The notes under the pieces are model-generated. The model was not told where the DNA came from and ran no database searches. It was given only the letters and a program-made list of their open reading frames with translations. A stretch of DNA of 64,000 nt from Drosophila miranda (taxonomy: Eukaryota; Arthropoda; Insecta; Diptera; Drosophilidae), in assembly GCF_003369915.1 (NCBI RefSeq), contig NC_046677.1, positions 15,128,001 through 15,192,000 on the forward strand. The letters run 5' to 3'. The number at the start of each line of letters is the position of its first letter. Position 1 is the first letter of the stretch. Of this stretch, positions 11,756-24,119 are shown in pieces. The translations under genes and the position numbers were made by a program.

Positions 11756-14700
11756 TTATTGGGCGGCCAGCTCCTTCATGCGGTTGAGAGCGCTACCAGC
11801 CTTGAACCATCCAATCTGCAGGTCGTTCAATGTGTGATTTAGCTTGATCTTATCGACCTTGTCGCCGTTCTTGATCTCGCAATCGACGGGCTTGCCGGGC
11901 GCCAGGTCGTTCAAATTGAGCAGGGAAATCTTGCTCGTGGGTTGGATCTATTAAAAAAACAGATCTTGATTATTTTTGGCACTTCAAATCGAATAGATAA
12001 ACCCCTCATACCTTATCGTAATCAGCGGCATTGGCAAAGGTCAGTGGCAGGAGACCCTGCTTCTTCAGGTTGGTCTCGTGGATACGGGCAAAGGACTTGA
12101 CAATGATGGCACGGCCACCAAGATGACGTGGCTCCAGAGCGGCATGCTCGCGGGACGAACCCTCGCCGTAGTTCTCATCACCGACGGCTACCCACTTGAC
12201 ATTGTTGGCCTTGTAGTCGCGAGCCACATCGGGTACACCGCCCCAGGAGCCATTGCGCTGGTTCTTGATGTTGTTCATCTCATTATTCTCTGCATTAGTG
12301 GCTCCAATGAACATGTTGTTGGAGATGTTGTCCAAATGGCCGCGATACTTCAGCCAGGGACCAGCCGCCGAGATGTGATCAGTGGTGCACTTTCCCTTGA
12401 CCTTGATCAGCACGGTAAGATCGGTCAGATCCTGGCCGTTCCACTTGTCGAAGGGCTCCAGAAGTTGCAGGCGCTGCGACTTGGGATCCACAGCAACCGA
12501 AACAGATTCGCCAGCCTGTGAGAAAACATGAAAATGTAAAAGGAAAAACCAAACGGACAAAGAAATCTCAATGGATACTCACTTTTGGGGGAGCGGTGTA
12601 GGTATCCTGACCTGGATCGAAACCCTTGGCGGGCAACTCATCACCGAACGGGGCCTTCAACTTGAACTTCTTGCCATCGGAGCCGGTAAGTTCATCCGTC
12701 AACGGATTAAAGTCCAAACGACCGGCAATCGACAGGGCGGTGACCAGCTCGGGACTGGTCACAAAGCAATGGGTGGCCGCATTGGCATCGTTACGTCCGG
12801 TAAAGTTACGGTTATACGACGTGACAATGGTGTTCTTTTCGCCCTTCTTCACATCCTGACGATCCCACTGGCCAATGCAGGGCCCGCAGGCGTTGGCCAG
12901 CACAGTACCGCCGAATTTGTCGAACACCTCCGAGATTCCATCTCGCTCAATGGTGGCACGGATCTGCTCCGAGCCGGGGGTCACATTGAAAGGTATCTTC
13001 GACTTGATGCCATGGGCCATGGCATCCTTGGCAATGCTGGCGCAACGGCCCATATCCTCGTATGACGAGTTCGTGCAGGAGCCAATCAGACCCACACGAA
13101 TGTCCATGGGGTAGCCGTTCTTCTTGGAGTTCTCCCCGAGCTTACTGATGGGATGGCCCAGATCGGGGGTGAACGGGCCATTCACATGCGGCTCCAGGGT
13201 ATCCAGATTGATCTCAATCAGCTCATCGTATTCGCAGTTCTTGTCAGCCGTCAAAATCTTGGACTGGAACTTCTGGGCCTCGGCGGCAATGCCAGCACGT
13301 CCGGTGGACTTCAGGTAATCGCCCATGCGCTTGTTGAACGGGAACAGCGAGGTGGTGGCACCGATCTCAGCACCCATGTTGCAGATGGTGGCCATTCCCG
13401 TGCAGGAGATGTGGTCAACGCCCTTGCCGTGGTACTCAATGATGGCACCAGTGCCGCCCTTAACGGTCAGAATGTCGGCCACCTTCAGGATCACGTCCTT
13501 GGGGGAGGTCCAGCCACTGATCTTGCCCGTGAGATGGACACCAATCACCTTGGGGCACTTGAGCTCCCAGGGAATGTCGGCCATCACATCGACGGCATCA
13601 GCGCCGCCCACTCCAATGCAGAGTCCACCCAGACCGCCGCCATTGGGGGTGTGGGAGTCAGTGCCGATCATGAGGAGGCCGGGGAAGGCGTAGTTCTCCA
13701 GAATGATCTGATGAATGATACCGCTGCCTGGCTTCCAGAAGCCCAGCCCATACTTGGCGCAGGTGCTGGCCAGGAACTCGTAGACCTCGCGATTCAGATC
13801 CTTGGCGCGGGCCAAATCCTTAACGCCACCGACCTGCGCTTCGATCAAGTGATCGCAATGCACCGTCGAGGGCACGGCCACTCGCTTCAGGCCGGACGAG
13901 ATGAACTGCAGCAGAGCCATCTGGGCGGTGGCATCCTGCATGGCCACGCGATCGGGTCGCAGGCGCAGATACGAGGTGCCGCGCTCAATATCCTGATTGG
14001 CGGGATCATCCAAATGCGAGTACAGCACCTTCTCCGACAGCGTCAGCGGGCGATTAAGGCGACTGCGAACCACATCCAGTCGTTGGTTCAGCTTCTCGTA
14101 CGGCATGAAGACGTCCGAGTCGAACTTGGACAGGGCCACCTTCGAGGCCGAGTAGCAGGAGGCATGGAACTGGCGCACCATCGCTGTTTCGCTGACAACA
14201 TTTTTGCCCAGCCTGCACACCTGAAAAACCAGATCAAGATCGTACATCGTATAATTAGCACATATTCTCACTAAAGTCAACAACCGGGACAGTACAGTGC
14301 AGCCTCCATCCGTCTGTCCTCTCTACCGAGTGGTTTATTATCAAATCGTTTGGTTGGGGTGGACACTGTGCTTGTTTCTTATTTGATGGATTCGTTTAGA
14401 GCGTAATAAACACTAGATTAACATGTCACGGGCCCTCTCAACATTAATTTGATTGAAGCCGCGTTATCAAGGAAATGTCTAAATCGTAATTAAGAGCCTA
14501 TATTAGATGGGTTCTTGATAAGGGTTTGATCTACTAAATACAGTAGAAGCTAGAGTCGATCATCAATTTGTGGCTTCATGCAGACGACAAGTATACTCTT
14601 GTTGTACTATTCTCGAGCATTCTCTTGTTCAGCATTCGCTTGTGCGTCTCGAGCTTAGCATCAATATGCCGCGTCAATAACAGGTTAAAATATATTTAAG

Positions 14701-15910
14701 TATCAAAATTAGCTCAAACTATTGCCACTTTCCAATGCAAACTTATTTTCTCATGTAACCAGCTTTACAAGAGGCTGCAAAAAATATCTTGAAAATCTAA
14801 AAAATGGATGCATTTAAGACTTGTTTACTGCTCGTTATGTGGACAGCTGATTGTATATTCCATCTATATGCATACACACATATACACATTTGCATAAGAG
14901 TCACGGGTTTTGCTACTATATTTTATATTGTGCAAAATTATTAAGATCAATGAACTGGCACAATGAATCTGTAATGTAATATCAAATCATACACATTTAT
15001 ATACAAATAATGCTAAGCTTTTAAGAAATATGTATGTAGTTCTGTACTAGATAAAAATGTATATTTATCAGATAAACGAATGATAAATTATTTCAATATA
15101 TGTATACTATTTTACATATAAAAGCAAATATCACCCGATTAATTTGTACATTGTTGCAACATTCTAGAAACCAAAAGAAAGCCAAACAAAATCGAAATTG
15201 CAATGCAATTACGTCGACAAATAGGGTCATTAACTTGTTGGCAAGACACAGACAGTACAGAACACCGTACAGTGAAGCCCTTGCAAAAAACCATTGGCGA
15301 GCGCGTGATACAATTGCTAAGAAACATTTAATTGAAGCTATATTTAGTTTTAGGCATTATCTTGAATGTAAGTAAACCTGTCACAGATAAGACGGACCGA
15401 CCGGACCCAAGATATATGCTAGCAAATCTCCTGGTTAAATAACCCACGGCAGGCAGCGCAGCTATTATGTAAATGCAAATTATAATAGATCCAAAATGGT
15501 GTTAATTGAAATGCACCGCCCACTGATGCACCAGCCTTTTCCAACCAAGAGATGCGTTTGTAGCTTAGCCATGGAGTAGGAACGGCAGGGGATAGGAGGG
15601 AAGGGATGGGAATCACTATCACAATGTACCTCGGTGTTAGGTAACAACTTTTGATTTCGTTTTTAGGTTAGAAAAGAACTGAGCAAAAATATTGGCCACT
15701 TTTCCCCATCCTAAAGATCCTGCACATGAATACGCATGATTTTTCGCATAATTTTTTTTTTTTTGCACTGTTCCTCCAGTCTTGATAAAATTTGATTGGG
15801 GTGTACGTAGGTTTAGGTTTCTATTGGAAATTCGCACGATAGGCAGGCAGAACACAAACGCGCGGCAATCAACGTACCTGTGCCTGGGCACTCATTAGTC
15901 TCGCAGCCAT
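11756..15910 (-). CDS. mAcon1: Mitochondrial aconitase
   Basis: Four exons (15910-15878, 14220-12583, 12515-12012, 11947-11756), all joined in phase 0, give 788 aa, the expected length for the family. It converts citrate to isocitrate in the TCA cycle in the mitochondrial matrix. The N-terminus [16 protein letters not shown] is a plausible targeting peptide. The 4Fe-4S ligands appear in [11 protein letters not shown] and ACGPCIGQW. The active-site region [10 protein letters not shown] is present, and the C-terminal swivel domain shows [14 protein letters not shown]. The first intron is 1657 bp, and I see no gene in it. The enzyme is iron-sensitive in general; no regulatory element was identified here. 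Confidence 0.97.
14221..15877 (-). other. Large first intron of aconitase
   Basis: AT-rich intron of about 1.66 kb between the 11-codon targeting exon and the main exon. It includes TATATG/CATATA microsatellite-like tracts near 14865-14895. Open frames in it are short and lack codon bias. Enhancers may be present but none can be recognised. Confidence 0.5.
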
Positions 15911-16478
15911 TATTTCGCGTTTATTTGCCTAATTTGCAAGTACGTAGAGAACACGTCGAGATTTGATTACAGCACAAAAAGTTCCAAGTTCAAGCCCAGC
16001 CGCGTATCAAAATTTTCAGCCCTCTCAGCCGGAAGATTTTAACACAACAGAAAACAGACTGCGAACCGCGGATGCAGTGGGGGTCCCGCCAGTGTGCGAG
16101 AGTTCCACCCACTTAACCCACATTTATTAAAACAAACTTATTTATTTGACAAACTTTAGTTAAACCGTGGAAAATAATACTTTTTGCAAATTATTCTTGT
16201 AGATTAATCCTTTTCGTTACTTCGAAAAAAATTACTACGATATCTTTCACCTGAACTTCGGTAAAATTCTTCAACCTTCATCTCTTTCGTGGAGTGTATT
16301 TTAATACCCACTGGTCGACAATGGGTTAATCGTACGCTCGCTGGTGCTACCCATTACTGGACCGTTTGCTTGCGTAGGCGGGCGGCCCATTTCTAACAAC
16401 TGTGCGAATAATAAATAAGTAAAACACTGGGAAACATGTTTGTTGAAGCGCAGTCAGAGTCAGCCAGGGCCAAGCGCC
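15911..16478. promoter_or_regulatory. Divergent promoter of aconitase and the PLD-like gene
   Basis: This 568 bp spacer separates two start codons on opposite strands, so both promoters must lie here. Its middle (about 16128-16350) is a dispersed repeat that also occurs near 43010-43220. I see no clear TATA box or canonical core motif. Confidence 0.45.
16128..16350 (+). repeat. Dispersed repeat, copy 1
   Basis: By eye this segment matches 43010-43220 over its whole length. Shared blocks include ATTCTTGTAGATT-like, ATCTTTC.CCTGAACT and ACAATGGGTTAAT. Both copies lie just upstream of genes. It has no coding capacity and no clear terminal repeats. It may be a DINE-1/MITE-like element, but I cannot assign a family. 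Confidence 0.5.
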
Positions 16479-18029
16479 ATGTCAGAGCGTCGTGGGGTGC
16501 AGGACATACCCGTGGACTACCAGCCAGTGGCCACACAAGCAGATCATATTCCATCAACCTCATCCTGCTGCAGGCGGCCAAACTGCAATATTGTCGCGCG
16601 AGATGAGCGAAAAGTGTGCTGCTGTGGTCACGGGTACATCATACCAGTTTTCATACTGTTCGTTCTTGTGCTGATAGTCCTGCTGTTGCCTTGGGAGACG
16701 TTCCACCGCAACGAGGGAGCAGACGCAAGCACCCCTGGCCCAGTTGCGGCCGCGTTTCCATGCCAACTCCAGCTGGTGGAGAGCCTGCCCACAGGCCTCA
16801 ACTACAGCGGCGGCAACCACCCTCAGTTGATGGTGATGACCCTCAGCACGTTCGAGGCCTGGCAGCTGCTGCTGGGCAAGGCAAAGACCTCTGTAGACAT
16901 TGCCGCACCCTACTGGACGCTACGCGGTGTCGGTGTCAATGACAGCAGCAGCACTCAGCATGGGGATCAGCTCTTTCAGCGCCTGCTCTCCAATGGCGAT
17001 GCGGGTAGGCCGAAGCTGCGCATACGAATCGCCTTGAACCGCAGCCAGGAGAGTATCTGGCATGCGGACGCCAGGATCTTCTCCAACTACGGGGCTGCCG
17101 ATGTGGTGGCAGTTGAGCGGCTGCGCGGGAATTTCTGGATTGTGGATGGACAGCACTTCTACCTTGGCAGCGCCAACATGGACTGGCGTTCGCTGAGCCA
17201 GCGCAAGGAAATGGGTGTTTTGGGCCAAAACTGTCCCCATCTGACCCGTGATCTGGGAAAGATTTTCAAGGCCTATTGGTACTTGGGCAGCAACGATATG
17301 CCCAGCTACTGGCCCTGGATCTATCACACGCACATCAATCAGCGGCGACCACTGCTGCTAAATGTGAACATGAATTACACAATGCACGCCTACATCTCCA
17401 GTTCACCGCCTCCGCTGGCGGCCTCAGGGCGTGCGCATGAACTAGATGCCGTCCTTAATGCCATCGACAAGGCGACGGAACTCGTCTACATTGCTTTGGT
17501 GGATTATTATCCATTATTGAGGCACGAAAGCCAGGTAGAATATTGGCCGCTTATAGATAATGCTCTGCGCAAGGCTGCCGTCGAAAGAGGAGTGGTCATC
17601 AAACTGCTCATATCCTGGTGGAAGTATTCCGATCCAAGCGAAGATCACTTTCTACGCTCGCTGCAGGCCCTCTCCCAGCTGAGGGAAGAAGTCGACATAG
17701 AAATTGTGGGTGAGGCATAAAATTGACATCAGCATGAACTTATCTTTCTCATTTTGCAGCGCCGCTTTGTGGTTCCCACCACAGAGGCTCACGAAAAGAT
17801 CGCCCACGGACGTGTCAGTCATAATTCCTACATGATCACGGAGGATGTCGTCTATATTGGAACTTCCAGCTGGTCGGGGGAGCATTTCACTTACTCGGCT
17901 GGTGTGGGACTACTCCTGCACGACATGGTATACAATAACAACAGTCTTCGCACAGATTTATTAGCTGTTTTCCATCGAGATTGGTTTAGTCCGTTTTCGC
18001 TGCCACTGAAGCACAATTTTCGGATTTAA
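16479..18029 (+). CDS. PLD3-like paralogue with degenerate HKD motifs
   Basis: Two exons (16479-17705 and 17760-18029), phase 0, give 498 aa. The start is the ATG of MSERRGVQ; no earlier in-frame ATG exists. A single membrane anchor (YIIPVFILFVLVLIVLLLP) near residue 50 fits the type II PLD3/4 layout. The rest aligns with the neighbouring PLD gene at 24120-25652, including the same intron position. Both catalytic HxKxxxxD motifs are damaged: motif 1 reads LRGNFWIVDG where the paralogue has [10 protein letters not shown], and motif 2 reads HNSYMITE where it has HNKYMVTD. The frame is open throughout and codon use is normal, so it is probably a translated pseudoenzyme rather than a dead gene. 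PLD3/4 proteins are endolysosomal nucleases and phospholipases; this copy likely has another role. Confidence 0.85.
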
Positions 18030-18188
18030 ATACGTCCGCCTTACCTCAGGCAGTTTGCAGCACTGCACAGTCCAACAGCTGATAATGTCATAACAAAAGT
18101 AGGACCTAACCTTAAAATTCATTCACCCAAATCTCAATTTAATTTTACTTTCAAATTTGAATAAAAACAAAACAAATCAAAAAGCAGC

Positions 18189-18644
18189 ATGGCCCAGAAG
18201 CCGACGCGTGATATATTTGGTATTATTTTCAAAAACTTTTGGAATTCGTTGCGACCGCGTCAATTCCGCGGCAACTACATTGGAGAAGATTATTTCGGCA
18301 ACAAATACTTTGAGATTCCGGCAAACCCCGCGATTGGAAAGCGCAAATCCTCGCGTTGGTTTGAGCCGGCAGACAAGGATGCGTTCGATCAAGAATTAAC
18401 CGCCGAATGGGAGGCCTGGTTGCGGGGACGTCGTGAAGAACCCCCGACGCGTGAGGAGCTGGTGAAAAATCTACAAATTATGGACATGAAAAAGCGAAAC
18501 GCGGCCGAGCTGGATGCCACCTATGCAAAGGCCAAGGATGAGAAAGCAATGCCGAAGCAGGTGGAGGGCCAAACCATTGGCACGTTTCCCAAGTACAAAG
18601 ACTACGAATTCATACCGGGACGGGATCCACCAGAAAAGAAGTAG
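18189..18644 (+). CDS. Complex I assembly factor NDUFAF2 (B17.2L/mimitin)
   Basis: A single exon of 151 aa. The motif GNYIGEDYFGNKYFE and a following RRSRWFE-like block (KSSRWFEP) are typical of the NDUFA12/B17.2 family. Length and the charged C-terminal tail fit the assembly-factor paralogue NDUFAF2 better than the NDUFA12 subunit. It helps a late step of mitochondrial NADH dehydrogenase assembly. It begins 159 bp after the stop of the PLD-like gene on the same strand. It converges with Noc2, with only about 70 bp between the two stops. Confidence 0.88.
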   Translation: MAQKPTRDIFGIIFKNFWNSLRPRQFRGNYIGEDYFGNKYFEIPANPAIGKRKSSRWFEPADKDAFDQELTAEWEAWLRGRREEPPTREELVKNLQIMDMKKRNAAELDATYAKAKDEKAMPKQVEGQTIGTFPKYKDYEFIPGRDPPEKK

Positions 18645-18712
18645 TTTAGGGAAGGGATACATATTTTAAATGAATTTAATGTGTAAATATATTAATTATA
18701 TAGTTTAATGCT

Positions 18713-21100
18713 CTACCAATCATTCAAATCCAAGTCCTTAACTATGTCAACAGCCGCCCCGGCCTCGTCATAATCATCGACAGCTGCCTCCTCCGTTGGC
18801 TCTGGAATAACAGCCTTTGGCTTTTGGGACTTCGCCACCTTGACCTTTTTCTGCTTGGGCTGCTCAACTTCCGACTCGTCATCATCGTCGTCATCCATTG
18901 GGATGTGCGGACCACCCTCATCATCCTCAGAGTCGGAGGGGAACAGCTCCAGCTCGCCGTTTTCGTTGCGCACGGGCACTCCCGTCTTGGCCGCCGGCCG
19001 CTTCAGCTTCGGCACAGCGTAGTCAGAGTTGATCTCGTCAGTCTGAGCCGCCTGGCGTCGTTTCTTTGTCTCGTGTGTCTTCAGCCAGCTGGCATAATAG
19101 ATATCCAAGGGAGTGCGCTTCAGCCGCAGCTGCTGCTCCCAGGCGGCCACAGCCTGGGCATCCTTCAGGTCAAAGGTGACAGTGCTCTTGCTGCGCTGTT
19201 GCTCAACGAACTTGCTACTCTCCTGGATCTTATCGAGCAACTGCTTCAGCTTTCGCGTGTAATTGGAATTGCGACACTCCTTGAGATAAGCCTTGATGGC
19301 CATCACGGCCGGCACCACCAAGTCGCTAAAGGCCAGTGACGCCGACTCGTGAGCGAGATATTCCAACAGCAAGGCACACACCTGCTCGATGACCTCATCG
19401 CGGAAGCCATTCTCCGCCAGCTGGCCCTTGTTCAGCCTGAGGACGCAGGTGAACTGCAACGGCTTCATGGACACCGTCGAGTGTTTGCGATTGAAAGTGT
19501 TGCTGCGCAGCACCTCCACAATCAACGGCAGCACCGGTACATAAGTCTGCGTCTCCTTGGCCAGCGAAATCAGTGTCTGCAGGCAGTGGAAGCGCAATGG
19601 GAAGTACTGAGCCGTCGGTATCAAGCGGATCACTCCCGTGGCAATGGTGACCAATGGATAGACCAGAGGCTGCAGCTGCGGCTTGTTGGTGCTGGCGCCT
19701 AGCAAATCCGCCCACAAACGTAGGGAATTAATGAACTGCCAGTTGTACACGGCCTGGAAGCTGTCCTTCTTTTTCAAAATCACCGCATTGCGCAGGTGAA
19801 TGGCCAGCTGGCGGATGTAGAGGAACGCATGCTGATAGCTCACGTTCAAGTCCAAGGCGAACATCTCTACTAGCGAGCGGCGCATAAAGTTGATGCCCGG
19901 CAATGTGTTGGGGGAGACAAACTTGGAGTTGCGCACGTAGGCCAAGTACATGGCCTTCAGGACATGGTTCAGCATTGTCCCCTGGAAGACAGAGAGAGAT
20001 AGAGAGTATTATTTTCGTTAATCAGTCCGGTGAGAAGCGGTTTCTGTACGTACTTGTTGGTTCCGTGTAATCTTCAGGATGCAGAGAAAGGCCAGCACGC
20101 GAACAGTTTCATCGCCCGTGGCCCAGAGCACAATCAAACGCTTCAGTATGGTCTTGCCCAGGGCCGTGAAGGGGGCGACCATGCCAGCCATCTGATGCAG
20201 ATGCTTGAGCAGCACGCCCAGTATATTTGCGCTCGATACCTGCTCCACGAGGCGTATCAGATCGGTGAGGTAGTAGCGCAGGCAGCCGCGCACCTTGACC
20301 CACTTTTTGTGCTTGTGCAGCGGCAGGCTGCTGTTGGGCCTCACGCCCAGCACTCGGATAATGGCCGGCTGCAAGTGGAGCACGCACAGCTGGATGACAC
20401 CATTGAAGGAGGCTGCTCCGACGACTTTAAAGGCGGCAGCATTCGGCTGGTTCTCGCCGCCGTCCGCCCCATCAGCGGAGATGCTGGCCAGGGCCGAGTT
20501 GAAGGCCTGGATCACTTTGCGCACTATGTCAATGGATACGTTGGTCTGACCCAGCTGCTGTTCCCACTGACGCAACAGGTTCAGGGTGACCTTTTGAGTC
20601 CCTCCGACAGCAGCAGCTTCATCCTCGCCCTCGCCCTCCTCCTCAAAGTCGCTCTCATCACTCGCCACAGCCAGATCGTCACTGGGCTTGTGGTACTTTT
20701 CCTCGTTCTCCTCGTCGTCCCCACTGTCACTGTCGGCGTCCTTTTGCGCCACCGCTTCCTTCTCATTTTCGTCCTCGTCTTCCTCGTCGCTATCCAGCAA
20801 ATTGAAATCCAGCAGCTTCTTGTCATTCGTCTTGAGAAACTCGTAGAACTCGGGATCTATCTGCTTAAGACCCTCCAGATCCTCTTTGTGTGATTTCTTC
20901 GACCCCTTCTTAGCGGGCTTTATATTTTTTGAAGCCACCACTGGTTTCTGCTTGGATTTCTTTGCGATAACCTTTTCATCTTTGAGCTTTTCTGCTTTTT
21001 TCGCGTCTGTCTTTTTGTTGGTCTCTTGTTTGGGCTGTTTTTTACTGATGCCAGCCTTGGGTTTGCCCAAGGATTTAACTTTCTTCGCTGCCACCTTCAT
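18713..21100 (-). CDS. Noc2: Noc2-family ribosome biogenesis protein
   Basis: Two exons (21100-20054 and 19981-18713), phase 0, give 771 aa. The start is the ATG of MKVAAKKV. The N-terminus is very Lys-rich (nucleolar-type), followed by an acidic tract around residues 110-160. The Noc2 domain then covers most of the protein (RVLGVRPNSSLPLHKHKKWV, LKAMYLAYVRNSKFVSPNTL). The tail is acidic with a final WL-type end (DLDLNDW). Noc2 pairs with Noc1 or Noc3 to move pre-60S particles from nucleolus to nucleoplasm. It is transcribed divergently from nibbler over a 537 bp promoter region. Confidence 0.93.
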
Positions 21101-21637
21101 TTTTTGAGAGCACAACTAAAACAAAATGCACGTGTGCCGCCTATTCGGAGTTGCCACCTGCCACAAAAGAGTGCTGCCATCGTTTTGTAAAAAGTAAAGC
21201 CAAATTGGCGTATCTATTTTAAGCTATGCTTTTTCTAGCTATAATAAATCTTGTTCAACCATTACAAACGTGTCCTGGAAACCACAAACTTTCTTGCCAT
21301 ATTAACAATGAATCAATCTATGCAAAAAAAATATAAATCGGTAAGTTGGTTAAAAAGATATAGCGGTTTGACTTTTGAAAATTGTTGAACCTATTCAGTT
21401 GAGCGGCACTGTATAAGTCAAGAGCATTTGTTCCTTCCGCTGAAAACTAAAAATCAAGTTATGTAAATTAATTAAAAAAATAAGCTAAATTGCCATATCT
21501 ATTTACTATTGTGGCAATTTCAACAGAGTTGGCAGCGCTTTTTTTTCTTTTTGCTCTGCAACTCGGCGAGTGTCACGCAAAAATTTCGAGAAATTGCAAT
21601 TTGCAACTTGGGCCAAACTTACTGGCCCACCGCAAAG
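21101..21637. promoter_or_regulatory. Divergent promoter of Noc2 and nibbler
   Basis: AT-rich 537 bp between start codons on opposite strands. It contains TTGCCACCTG- and GCAACTTG-like stretches but no canonical motif that I can assign with confidence. No coding sequence is seen. Confidence 0.45.
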
Positions 21638-23653
21638 ATGGCTAAGAAAATGTACAATGCTATTCCCGCCGGCTTCGAGAACGACGAGGATACACTGGAA
21701 GACTACATGATAAATTTGAAAATAAAGCGCTTGGAGAACATCACAACAGGTGCTGGAATTAATGGAACAAACTTTGATGCCACCCTGGACGCTGAAGCAC
21801 AGGAGTTCTTTACGGTGTTTCGCGAAAAATGGAACATGTGCAGCAAGAACAAGTCGCCCCACCTGGGCCGGGACCTCGGCAATGAACTGAAGGACCACAA
21901 AGAGCCGCTGCTGCTGGCCCTCAAGATCTTTGCCAATTGTCCCGACTGCAGCAACATAAAGCCGAAAAGCCTGTCACACTTTGTGCTGGACACAGTGTGC
22001 AAGCTGCACATGGATTATCCGCAGCTCGTTTGTGATCAGAACACCAGCATGATAGCGTTTAATTTTGTTAAGACCTCGGGCGTGCTCTCACTCAACAATG
22101 CCATAATCGAGACGTACCGCCTGCATCAGATACGCAATCTGCTGCTGCCAAAGCTGCGCGAGATGCTGGACTCTGGCCTGTACAAGGAGGTGGCTCAGTG
22201 GGCCATCAGCCTGCAGGTGGCAAACGAATTTGATATGCTGGAGCTGGCGTTTCCACTGATTGCACAGGAGAAGCTGCCGCTGGTCGAAGAGTACCTGGAG
22301 CAAGCGACAGCACAACGTCAGCCGCTTGTTAAGTTTCTTGACTCGCTGCTGCACAAAGATAAGTCGGTCTTTGAACTCTGCGAGCCCATTCTGAAGTGCG
22401 TAATGCCGTCCCATCCCGCCCCTTGAAACACTCAAGTAATCCGCATTTATCTTACAGCCGCTACAAGAACGTTAAGATCTCGCATAATGTCCTGAGCTAT
22501 CGCCCCATGTCTAAGATGGTGGCGCGTCTGGCCAAGAAGTACGGCTTCGGCGAAGGCGTCACGCCGAACTACAAGTTCACAAAAACCTGCGGCTACTTGC
22601 ATTATCTGTTCCGCGAGTACGAGAAGTCGCGTATAAATCAGGCCAGCTTTCGGGAGATGGTTAGCGTGCATGCCTCCGATCATGCTCTCCAGGTGGAATT
22701 TGTGAAGTATGTGGCGGGGGCACAAGATTCACGCAACGAAGCTGTATACTGGTACAAAGAGTTTAAGCTGAATCCCACGGATTGTCCGCACGACATTCTA
22801 TCGCGGATCTCATGCGGCATCGATGAAGAAGAAGCGGCCCAAGCCCCTGATGATAATGGGGCCACATCTTCGGCCACTGGCTGTGATATGTACCTGACCA
22901 TGGATTTGGCAGACGATTGCCTCATCACCGTGGACACGGCCACACAGTTCAAGCTTATGCTTGGCCATCTGCAGCGCGAACATATCATCTACATGGATTC
23001 GGAGTGGGTGCAGAATGTGTGCGGGGAGAGCCAGCTCTGTCTGCTGCAGATTGCCACCGTGCGCAATGTCTACCTGATCGATTGCCTGGCCAGGCAGAGC
23101 ATCACAGCGGATCATTGGCGTGCCCTCGGAGCGGATGTATTCAACAACATGAACATCCTGAAGGTGGGCTTCTCCATGTGCAGCGACTTGACGGTGTTGC
23201 AGCGCTCGCTCCCGCTGCAATTGCGCTTACAGTGTTCACATCATTATCTGGATCTGCGCACCCTTTGGCTGGAGCTGAAGAAGCAACGCTATGCCATTAG
23301 GCTGCCATTTGGCAATGTGAATCGTGCCGGGGATGCCCTGTCGGATCTGTCGCTGGTGTGCCTGGGCAAGAAGTTGAACAAGTCAAATCAATGCTCGAAT
23401 TGGGCCAATCGTCCGCTGCGTCGCGAGCAGATATTGTATGCAGGTAAGTCGTCTATCGGGTCGGGGGAACTGAATCTTCTGTTGAATCAGAAAATAATAA
23501 TTACCAAATCCCTCTGCAGCCATCGATGCGCGTTGTCTGATGCTTATATACAACACTTTGCTGAATCGCGTGCCCAACATCAGTACGGCGATAGACAAGA
23601 GTATTGCTAGCAACAATTTCCTGAAACGCGGAGGCAATGCCAATGTCAAGTGA
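21638..23653 (+). CDS. Nbr: Nibbler 3'-5' exoribonuclease
   Basis: Three exons (21638-22395, 22458-23443, 23520-23653) give 625 aa. The first donor is AA|GTGCGT; the GTAATG four bases later would break the frame. Nibbler trims 3' ends of many miRNAs and piRNAs bound to Argonaute and Piwi proteins. The N-terminal half is helical (HEAT-like in the family). The DEDD exonuclease domain begins at YMDSEWVQ (first Asp and Glu) and continues with HYLDLRTLW. It ends with the conserved YA-AIDARCL block split by the last intron. All expected acidic residues appear present, so the enzyme looks active. It shares the window with deadlock, another piRNA-pathway gene. Confidence 0.95.
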
Positions 23654-24119
23654 TGCGATTTGGATACGGATACCTCTCAGCCCTTGTCTGGTGATTCTCC
23701 TTGAAGCAATATAATGCCACCAAAAACACACACAAAGGCATGTTTGTTTCCCCTTACCCCTACCCTCTTAATCGTAAGTTCAATGTTAAAGTTGAAGAGT
23801 ATTTAAAGTAAGTTTAATGGTAACTTCTTATTAAGTGTAGTGTTTACGTAAATCTGAAAATCAAAAGCAGCAACCCCTGAAGGACGGAATATTATTAATC
23901 TTATTGTTTCTGTTTTTGTAAATACTTTGTAATCTCAATTCTCATTCCTTTTTCTAATAATTTGAATTCTTCTTTACTTTTTCCTGTTATACGAAAACGA
24001 ATTTTTTATTTTATTTTACATAAAAATATAATCAAAAAAGTGAATACATAATACATTGAATAAAACTGAATAATAAGCAGAGGTTCCTAGTTTCCAGGCT
24101 TCAGCAAACTAACAGCAAT
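23654..24119. other. Convergent 3' UTRs of nibbler and PLD3-like gene
   Basis: AT-rich 466 bp between two stop codons on opposite strands. AATAAA-like signals occur (for example near 24058 on the plus strand). No gene is seen. Confidence 0.5.

Noticed and set aside
13153-14274. 373-codon plus-strand open frame
   Set aside because: It is antisense to the main aconitase exon. It results from strong codon bias of that exon; its peptide has odd composition and no domain.
20030-20893. 287-codon plus-strand open frame
   Set aside because: Antisense shadow of the first Noc2 exon, Val/Leu/His-rich with no domain.
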